A stretch of 47,219 nucleotides of DNA from Verrucomicrobiaceae bacterium (GTDB lineage Bacteria > Verrucomicrobiota > Verrucomicrobiia > Verrucomicrobiales > Verrucomicrobiaceae): contig CANNQP010000035.1 of the NCBI GenBank assembly GCA_947507875.1, positions 1-47,219 on the forward strand, read 5' to 3'. The first letter of the stretch is position 1. Every line of letters begins with the position of its first letter. The notes under the pieces were generated by a model, which worked only from the letters and a program-made list of their open reading frames with translations, was not told where the DNA came from and did no database searches. Made by a program: the position numbers and the translations under genes. Shown here in pieces: positions 41,971 to 47,219 of this stretch.

Positions 41971-41989
41971 GCATCCACGACCAACCCAA

Positions 41990-42082
41990 GGCGAACAAGA
42001 CGGATGCAGGCAACGGCTCGAAGGCTATCTGTCGTGTCGGCAACGTCTTGCGCTCGCCGTCGCCTGATCCGAGACGTTCGCC
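41990..42082 (+). other. attC site 3 (93 bp)
   Basis: GGCGAAC (41990-41996) and GTTCGCC (42076-42082) are exact complements. The inner arms GGATGCAGGCAACGGC and GCCGTCGCCTGATCC pair with one extra G and one mismatch. It is about 95% identical to sites 4 and 5. Confidence 0.9.
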
Positions 42083-42088
42083 CCAAAA

Positions 42089-42913
42089 ATGAGCCTCCAG
42101 AACAATGCCGCGCTTAAGAGCTTGTTCCGTGAACAAGTTGATCATGAATTGCTCGATTCTGCATACGAGCGCTTTAATGATCTTACGTCACCATTCAGAT
42201 GCAATCTGTTCGCCTTGCAGATTAGAGAGCTACTTCGATTTGTGGTAGATCGAATCTCTCCAGAGACGGCGATTCAAGAATGTAGTTGGTTTAAAGCAGC
42301 CCAGGATTCAAGGTCTGACGCGGACAAGGGTAAGATCACCAGAAGGGATCGCTATCGCTTTGCCATAACCGGAAATATTTCAGATGAGGCTATCGAAGAT
42401 CATCCTGAGTTGGACACGTCCGTAGCCACTGGTGATCTAGCGCGATTCAGTGGACAGCTTTCGAAGTTCGCTCACATAAGCTCTGGGACATACGCATTAT
42501 CAGTCGATAAAGCAGATGCATTCAGAACAGAGGTTGAAAGCGTTGTAATAGCGTTCGCTGACACTTTAGTTTCGGTGCGAGAGAAGGCTCGGGATTTACT
42601 TTGGAGTCAGGTGGAGAATGCAGTCTATGAAGCGGTTTCTGGTATGGAGCTGGAATCAGGACTCATGGACACTAAGGTTCTCATTGGGAATTTTAGCCTA
42701 TTAGAACTCCAGGAGACTCATTTGAGTTCATGTGCCCCGTCACTAACTGGTATGGCTGAGGTCGAGATCCAATATGCTATGGGATCAGGGTCTGACACAG
42801 ACTATGCTGACATGTGGAAGCCCGTCTATTTTGAGATTCCGATTGATCCTGTGACATTAGCGGTGCTAGAGCCAATTGTAACCCTGACAACGCGATTAAC
42901 GGATGATGAATAA
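42089..42913 (+). CDS. Cassette 4: unknown protein, possibly pPIWI-associated-nuclease-like
   Basis: The 274-residue cytoplasmic protein has an N-terminal helical part FRCNLFALQIRELLRFVVDR, then CSWFKAAQ and RRDRYRFAITGNISDEAIED. This resembles, from memory, the predicted nuclease partners of pPIWI proteins, but I cannot test that and set it low. The C-terminal half has strands with TGMAEVEIQYAMGSG and VYFEIPIDPVTLAVLEPIVT. No membrane segment is seen. The start ATG 42089 is 13 bp after the recombination point. A defence role would fit integron cargo but is unproven. Confidence 0.6.
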   Translation: MSLQNNAALKSLFREQVDHELLDSAYERFNDLTSPFRCNLFALQIRELLRFVVDRISPETAIQECSWFKAAQDSRSDADKGKITRRDRYRFAITGNISDEAIEDHPELDTSVATGDLARFSGQLSKFAHISSGTYALSVDKADAFRTEVESVVIAFADTLVSVREKARDLLWSQVENAVYEAVSGMELESGLMDTKVLIGNFSLLELQETHLSSCAPSLTGMAEVEIQYAMGSGSDTDYADMWKPVYFEIPIDPVTLAVLEPIVTLTTRLTDDE

Positions 42914-42914
42914 T

Positions 42915-43007
42915 GGCGAACAAAACGGATGCAGGCAACGGCTCGAAGGCTATCTGTCGTGTCAGCCACGTCTTGCGCTCGCCGTCGCCTGATCCGGGTC
43001 GTTCGCC
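42915..43007 (+). other. attC site 4 (93 bp)
   Basis: GGCGAAC (42915-42921) and GTTCGCC (43001-43007) are the ends. The sequence is nearly identical to sites 3 and 5. The stem has the same extra G. Its left end starts two bases after the stop of the cassette 4 gene. Confidence 0.9.
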
Positions 43008-43023
43008 CAAAGCACCAAGTCCA

Positions 43024-43563
43024 ATGACCACTGAACAAGCGATTCAATGCTATCGAGTTGCGGATGAGAACCTTGATGGCTGCTCTTGTTTCGCCATCAC
43101 ACCCCGCCTCATCAGGCCTGGACAGTATGGTCCGCTTACTGATGCACACCTTGAGTTGATCACTGCGTTGGACGGAGGTTTTGCAGATGCAGTGCCAGCC
43201 GAGAATAGTTTCACAGTCTATCGCGGAGCACCAAGTGAGTTCGTGAACATTGTTCGTGCGTCAGCCGATGGCGTATATCCATCGTTCGTTTCTACTTCAC
43301 GTCAGATCGGCGAAGCTGTTCGTTTTCTGCCACCATTCCGCCCGAAGTCCGCATTGTTGCGGATTAGCTGCCCCGTAGGCACACGCTTTCTTGATGTTTC
43401 TGGTGTTGGTATCGGCACTCTCGAACAGGCCGAAGTGCTCCTCCCACGAGCGAGCAGATTCACTGTTACGGCATGGACACCGACGGACCTTACTGAGTCT
43501 GAACGTTTGCTAGTGGAGATGTGTCCTGCCGACGAGTATTTCCACCTCGACCTTATCATCTAG
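43024..43563 (+). CDS. Cassette 5: ADP-ribosyltransferase-fold protein (R-S-E type)
   Basis: The 179-residue protein has the three landmarks of arginine-or-asparagine-type mono-ADP-ribosyltransferases in order: TVYRGAPSE (Arg67), YPSFVSTSRQIGEAVRF (Ser90-Thr91-Ser92), and GTLEQAEVLLPRASRFTV with Glu134 and Glu137 (LEQAEVLLPR, a QxE-type catalytic loop). These match the R, STS and E motifs that bind NAD and transfer ADP-ribose. No signal peptide is seen, so it probably acts inside cells, as a toxin or modifier. ATG 43024 is used; an upstream ATG at 42913 reads through attC 4. A paired antitoxin is not evident in the cassette. Motif order is convincing; the target is unknown. Confidence 0.75.
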   Translation: MTTEQAIQCYRVADENLDGCSCFAITPRLIRPGQYGPLTDAHLELITALDGGFADAVPAENSFTVYRGAPSEFVNIVRASADGVYPSFVSTSRQIGEAVRFLPPFRPKSALLRISCPVGTRFLDVSGVGIGTLEQAEVLLPRASRFTVTAWTPTDLTESERLLVEMCPADEYFHLDLII

Positions 43564-43591
43564 GACCATGATACCACTTGGCCAACAACGG

Positions 43592-43684
43592 GGCGAACAA
43601 AACGGATGCAGGCAACGGCTCGAAGGCTATCTGTCGTGTCAGCAACGTCTTGCGCTCGCCGTCGCCTGATCCGAAGCGTTCGCC
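43592..43684 (+). other. attC site 5 (93 bp)
   Basis: GGCGAAC (43592-43598) and GTTCGCC (43678-43684) are exact complements; the body is nearly identical to sites 3 and 4. It is the last intact attC seen. Confidence 0.9.
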
Positions 43685-43712
43685 CAACGCAACGCTCCTT
43701 TCCCTTCACTCC

Positions 43713-44225
43713 ATGAAACCGCAAGACCCGTCCGACGTTTTGCCTAACTTCTCTTCAGACAACAGGCCGCGGAGGATGCTGGAGCCTCGAGTTTCCGGCA
43801 TGGGGATGGGGGCTTTGCTGTTCCTCGGTCTTGCAGGTCCAGCGCTTTCCTTTGGACAATGGGAGGCATGGGACCTGCTCAGGTGGATGCTCAAGTGTTT
43901 TGGTTGGCTTGCTATTTTCTTGGGCTGTCTTGCGGCCATCGTTGATCCGCGTCTTCGAAGCGTTTTGCGTTTCACTCCTTGGGTCTCGGGTCTGTTCACT
44001 GCATTCATGGTTTGGATGTGGGTGATCTCCACAAAGCCTATCCTGCAGATAGCGGTTCCCCTGACTTGGCTCGCGCTGGTCACCCTTGGGTTCACTTACC
44101 TGCGACTCAAGGTGCCCGAGTTCTTTGGCCTGCCTTGTCCTTCAGATCATCCGATCGCATCGCGAGTGGGGCCAACGCGCGAGAACCAAGCCGAACATCA
44201 AAGGCGGCAAGACAGAGCGGAATGA
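43713..44225 (+). CDS. Cassette 6 (incomplete): four-helix membrane protein
   Basis: The 170-residue protein has about four transmembrane helices: MGALLFLGLAGPALSFG, FGWLAIFLGCLAAIV, VSGLFTAFMVWMWVI, and ILQIAVPLTWLALVTLGFTY. I do not recognise a family. It begins 29 bp after the last intact attC right end (GTTCGCC at 43678). The C-terminal tail (TRENQAEHQRRQDRAE) is charged and low in homology, and the DNA near it (GCCGAAC at 44192) resembles a ruined attC left end. ATG 43713 is preferred; a start at 43578 translates attC 5. Confidence 0.65.
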   Translation: MKPQDPSDVLPNFSSDNRPRRMLEPRVSGMGMGALLFLGLAGPALSFGQWEAWDLLRWMLKCFGWLAIFLGCLAAIVDPRLRSVLRFTPWVSGLFTAFMVWMWVISTKPILQIAVPLTWLALVTLGFTYLRLKVPEFFGLPCPSDHPIASRVGPTRENQAEHQRRQDRAE

Positions 44226-44339
44226 GCGAGCGGCTGACCCTCGGATGAAACAGGGGCTTTGCGCGTGGAGGTCTCTTTTGGCTGGGGCATCGACGACAGT
44301 CTGGTGGCTTCGGCATTGCAGGGTAGGCTGCCTGCGGGC

Positions 44340-46748
44340 ATGAAAGGGCCGATGACGAAACAATCCTGGATTGCCCTGCTTCTGATGGTGCCGCTCTTGG
44401 TCTTCGGCTGGTCACGGCTGCGGCTGGAGACGGACATCCTGGCCACTTTGCCGGCTGAGGTGCCTGAGGTGCGCGCGCTGAAGTTGCTGCGCGATGGTTT
44501 TGCGGGCGGCAACGATTTGATCATCGCGCTGGAGGCCGAGGACGCAGCTGTGGCGGAGGAGGCGACAGCGGCGCTGGCGGCCCGTTTGCTGGCGCGCGTG
44601 GATTTGGTGGTGGAGGTGCGCTGGGCACAGCCGATGGATCAGCTGGCGGGTTCGGGGGCGGCTTTGCTGGCCTGGGCTTTTGAAAACGCGGCTCCGGATC
44701 GGGTGCAGCGCGTTCGTGCTGGTTTGGAAGGGAAGGGGGTGGAGGCTCAGTTGCAGAAAGCGCTGCGGGAGGTGACGACCAGCCTGGATGCAGAGCGTGT
44801 GCAGCGTGCTTCGTATGATCCGCTAGGGCTTTTGGAGGCGCTGGATCTGAGCGCAGCGGCTTCGCTGGAGGGAAGTTTGTTTGGGTTGATGTCGGAAGAC
44901 GGCACGTTTCGAGCCCTGATGGTGACTCCTGCTTCTGCCATGGGCAATTACAAGGCGGCTGGGGCTTGGTTGGAGCAGATCAAGAGGGAGGTCGCGGCCA
45001 TCACTGCGGGGCAGGAAGGGGTGCGTGTGGCCTACACGGGGGAGCCCGCTTTTCAGGCAGAGATCGGGGCGGGGATCGAGCGTGACATGTCGAGCACCAT
45101 CGGGCTGACGGAGGTGCTGATCGCGCTGCTTTTCTGGGTCATGTTCCGTCGCCTGAAGCCGTTGCTTTGGATTCAAGCGCTGGTGGTGCTGAGCATGGCG
45201 GTGACGCTGAGTCTTGGTGGCTTGCTGGTGGGGCAACTTTCGCTCATGTCGTTAGGCTTCGCGGCGATCGTGCTGGGCATCATTGTGGATTATGCGGTGC
45301 TAATCCTTCAGGAGGCGAGACAGCATCCTGAATTGAAGGCGAAGGAGCTGCGCCGATTGGCTGCGCCAGGCATCGCGGCAGGAGCCTGCACGACGGCAGT
45401 TGTGTTTTTGTCCCTGCGGTTCAGTGGTCTGCCGGGTTTGGCAGAGATGGGCCTGTTGGTGGCGCTGGGCGTCGGCGCGGGTTTGGTCGTCATGGTGGGG
45501 TTCGTGCCGCGACTGGCTGCTGGCCAGCGGGTGGAGCCACAACGGATGTGGAGGCCTAACGTGTTTTCCAATTCGCGTGTGGCCGTGGTGGCGACCTTGG
45601 TTTTGACGATCGGGTCTTCGCTGATTTTGATGCGCTACGGTTGGCCTGTGTTTCAAACCCATGCAGACGCGCTGCGTCCGACGAAGAGTGTGGCCATGGA
45701 TATCTTTCAAAAGGTTCAGGAAAGGCTGGGTAGGGATCATGAGGCGAGTGTGCCGGTGCTGCTGACAGGCCCTGAGCAGGAGTTGAAGGCTCGTGCCGAG
45801 GCTCTGAGGCATCGACTCGATGCTGCCGTCGCCGAAGGGGTGTTGGTTCGTCATGCCGTGCCCTTGTTGCTGATTGGCGATGCCCGCGCGCAAGAGGCCA
45901 ATGCGGATGTCATTCGATGGTTGATCGCAGAGCAGCCCAGGTTGGAACAGGCGCTGGATGCGGCAGGTTTCACCGAGTCAGCGATGGGCGTGCTGCGCGG
46001 CATGGTCAAGGTTTGGCAGAAGGGGGAGGCAGGTGTGGCAGCTAGGCCGATCCTGGATCGACTGCTGGCTTCCGGAGAAAGGGCGAAAGAGGCTGGTCTC
46101 CAAGATGGGGAGGCGGTGGTTCTAGCTTCGGTCAGCCTGCCAGGGAAGCCAGGTTTGCCGGATCGTGAGAAGCTGGCACGTCTCCAGGCTCGGTTAGGTG
46201 AAGGCTCCGGCGCTTGGCTCGCTGGTTGGGAAACGCTGGGTGGGGCATTGTCTGCGCTGGTTCGGAAGGACTTGAACCAGCAGCTGTTGCCCATCGTGGG
46301 ATTGATCGCCTTCACCTTGCTGATGACCTTCCGTCATTGGGTCGATCTGCTGCTCTCGGCGTTGCTTCTAGTGAGCGGACTGGGGGCGCTCGCGGCCACG
46401 ATGAGCCTGTTTGGCCTCAGCTGGAATTTAGCGAGCTTGGCTGCGATTCCGCTGCTTTTGGGCACGGGCATCGATTACGGCATCCATATCCTTTTGGCCC
46501 TACGCCGATCTGGCAATGAAGTGCGTTTCGTCCAGTCCACGACGGGGCGAGCGGTGTTCTTTTCGGGAATGACGACCGTGATTGGTTTTTCCAGTTTATT
46601 CTTTGCGGGCAACAAGGGCATTTCTAGCCTTGGCCTTGCCTGCTGCGTGGGCACAGTTTGGATTTTGCTAATCGTGCTCTGGTTGCTACCGCATTGGCGA
46701 CGCTGGTTGTGCTTGGGTTCAAACACGATGGGGTCTCAGCGACCGTAG
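44340..46748 (+). CDS. MMPL/RND-family membrane exporter
   Basis: The 802-residue protein has the RND-like layout: an N-terminal helix (SWIALLLMVPLLVFGWSRLR), a periplasmic domain, a block of about five helices (GLTEVLIALLFWVMFRR through GLLVALGVGAGLVVMVGFVP), a second periplasmic loop and a final set of helices (LLPIVGLIAFTLLMTFRHWV through IGFSSLFFAGNKG). It is related to MMPL lipid exporters, including hopanoid and glycolipid exporters; cargo is unknown. Conserved GIIVDYAVLILQEAR and GTGIDYGIHILLALRRSG are the paired GxxxDY elements of the family. ATG 44340 is used; ATG 44352 is possible. Its end overlaps the next gene's end by 13 bp. Confidence 0.88.
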   Translation: MKGPMTKQSWIALLLMVPLLVFGWSRLRLETDILATLPAEVPEVRALKLLRDGFAGGNDLIIALEAEDAAVAEEATAALAARLLARVDLVVEVRWAQPMDQLAGSGAALLAWAFENAAPDRVQRVRAGLEGKGVEAQLQKALREVTTSLDAERVQRASYDPLGLLEALDLSAAASLEGSLFGLMSEDGTFRALMVTPASAMGNYKAAGAWLEQIKREVAAITAGQEGVRVAYTGEPAFQAEIGAGIERDMSSTIGLTEVLIALLFWVMFRRLKPLLWIQALVVLSMAVTLSLGGLLVGQLSLMSLGFAAIVLGIIVDYAVLILQEARQHPELKAKELRRLAAPGIAAGACTTAVVFLSLRFSGLPGLAEMGLLVALGVGAGLVVMVGFVPRLAAGQRVEPQRMWRPNVFSNSRVAVVATLVLTIGSSLILMRYGWPVFQTHADALRPTKSVAMDIFQKVQERLGRDHEASVPVLLTGPEQELKARAEALRHRLDAAVAEGVLVRHAVPLLLIGDARAQEANADVIRWLIAEQPRLEQALDAAGFTESAMGVLRGMVKVWQKGEAGVAARPILDRLLASGERAKEAGLQDGEAVVLASVSLPGKPGLPDREKLARLQARLGEGSGAWLAGWETLGGALSALVRKDLNQQLLPIVGLIAFTLLMTFRHWVDLLLSALLLVSGLGALAATMSLFGLSWNLASLAAIPLLLGTGIDYGIHILLALRRSGNEVRFVQSTTGRAVFFSGMTTVIGFSSLFFAGNKGISSLGLACCVGTVWILLIVLWLLPHWRRWLCLGSNTMGSQRP

Positions 46749-47219
46749 CCAGGCAGGTATTCGGTGCGCGGGGCGAGGGTCATGCGCACGGGCGGGGCTC
46801 CTGGAACGTTGGGTGAAATCGGCCGCAAGCTGGTGGGGCGTACGGGCTTGCGTTGAACCGGGGCAAATCGGGAAGGCGTAGGGGTGACTGCGAGAGGGGC
46901 AGGGGATGCGACTGCAGGAGCAAGTTTGAGCTTAGGCTCTTCAGGCTTGGGTGGAGTGCTGGCCACGGTGGCATCGGCTGAGGAAGCGCTTGGTTTGGCA
47001 GCAAACCAGCTGCGCTTGGGCTCTTCAGGCTTGGGTGGTGTGCTGGCCACGGTGGCATCGGCTGTGGAAGCGCTTGGTTTGGCAGCAAACCAGCTGCGCT
47101 TGGGCTCTTCAGGCTTGGGTGGAGTGCTGGCCACGGTGGCATCGGCTGAGGAAGTGCTTGGTTTGGCAGCAAACCAGCTGCGCTTGGGCTCTTCAGGCTT
47201 GGGTGGAGTGCTGGCCACG
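46736..47219 (-). CDS. Protein with tandem 28-residue repeats (5' end outside window)
   Basis: The C-terminal 160 residues are visible. Three copies of a 28-residue unit (PPKPEEPKRSWFAAKPS plus SASTADATVAS-like ends) are followed by a Pro/Val-rich tail ending TLAPRTEYLPGYGR. The DNA repeats with a strict 84-bp period. The repeats are Pro/Lys/Glu-rich and probably disordered. The C-terminus (PPVRMTLAPRTEYLPGYGR) could be a short binding motif. A periplasmic or cell-surface role is possible but not shown. It overlaps the MMPL gene by 13 bp, tail to tail. Confidence 0.7.
   Translation of the reverse strand, partial: VASTPPKPEEPKRSWFAAKPSTSSADATVASTPPKPEEPKRSWFAAKPSASTADATVASTPPKPEEPKRSWFAAKPSASSADATVASTPPKPEEPKLKLAPAVASPAPLAVTPTPSRFAPVQRKPVRPTSLRPISPNVPGAPPVRMTLAPRTEYLPGYGR
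46940..47219. repeat. 84-bp tandem repeats
   Basis: The motif TTCAGGCTTGGGTGGAGTGC recurs at 46940, 47024, 47108 and 47192 with near-identical sequence between. The fourth unit runs out of the window, so the array may continue beyond it. Confidence 0.9.

Larger units (their letters stand above)
39949..44225. mobile_element. Degenerate chromosomal integron with gene-cassette array
   Basis: The element consists of an integrase remnant on the minus strand (39949-40080), a putative attI with cassette promoter (40081-40266), five complete cassettes (40261-40962, 40963-41481, 41482-42076, 42077-43001, 43002-43678) and a sixth incomplete one from 43679. Cassette ends are fixed by exact complementarity between each attC's left 7-mer and G plus the cassette's own first six bases. 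All cassette genes point away from the integrase remnant, as is usual. Because the integrase is broken, the array is probably fixed unless an integrase acts in trans. Confidence 0.9.

Noticed and set aside
42913..43023. Extended N-terminus of the ADP-ribosyltransferase-like protein (and likewise 43578-43712 for cassette 6)
   Set aside because: These extensions are simply translated attC sequence, giving the same KTDAGNGSKAICRVS peptide in two unrelated proteins; true starts follow the recombination point.
41990..43684. CRISPR-like array from three ~93-bp repeats
   Set aside because: Repeats are too long, contain inverted ends and are separated by full genes of 580-830 bp; they are attC sites.

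Overview
The window looks like a chromosomal segment of a Verrucomicrobiota bacterium, probably close to the Prosthecobacter/Verrucomicrobium group. That is inferred from overall gene style: high GC, few Shine-Dalgarno sequences, a secreted sulfatase, a Gfo/Idh/MocA oxidoreductase, a GYF-like protein and a reduced type II secretion cluster with an Asn/Gly-rich secretin. No rRNA or marker gene is present to fix the species.

Layout. (1) Positions 1-7000 are an accessory island at the 3' end of thiC. The last ~130 bp of thiC occur three times, and between the copies sit a four-helix-bundle gene with its own 29-bp repeats and a DUF4160/DUF2442 pair. After the third copy comes a low-GC three-gene operon (DUF262, DUF3696 ATPase, unknown), then a zeta-like kinase gene bracketed by ~130-bp direct repeats. 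(2) 7000-11500: secreted sulfatase, SMP-30-like lipoprotein, FMN-dependent alpha-hydroxy-acid oxidase and SMUG1-type uracil-DNA glycosylase. (3) 11700-20500: argB, then nuoH-I-J-K-L-M-N, the membrane arm of complex I without nuoA-G, preceded by a perfect palindrome. (4) 20500-30400: convergent fdhA, an aminotransferase plus oxidoreductase pair ending in a strong terminator, a Smr-domain operon, an MFS transporter and a sensor histidine kinase. (5) 30700-35900: four genes for the inner-membrane and secretin parts of a type II secretion-like machine. (6) 35900-39700: GYF-like protein, argG, sufS and sufU. (7) 39750-44225: a degenerate chromosomal integron. (8) 44340-end: an MMPL/RND exporter and the C-terminal part of a protein with 28-residue tandem repeats.

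The integron is the best-supported unusual structure. A minus-strand integrase remnant (three in-frame TAG codons, then truncation) lies next to a putative attI site with a plausible cassette promoter. Five cassettes follow, and their ends can be placed to the base: in each one the 7-base left end of its attC is the exact reverse complement of G plus the first six bases of the same cassette (GGCTAAC/GTTAGCC, GCCTAAC/GTTAGGC, three times GGCGAAC/GTTCGCC). The cargo includes a two-gene cassette with a zinc-ribbon membrane protein, a lipoprotein, a DUF4279 protein, a possible nuclease and a protein with the R-S-E motifs of ADP-ribosyltransferases. A sixth, membrane-protein cassette has no intact attC. 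The second candidate system is the DUF262-DUF3696-unknown operon in the thiC-tail island, which has the architecture and compositional signature of a mobile defence module.
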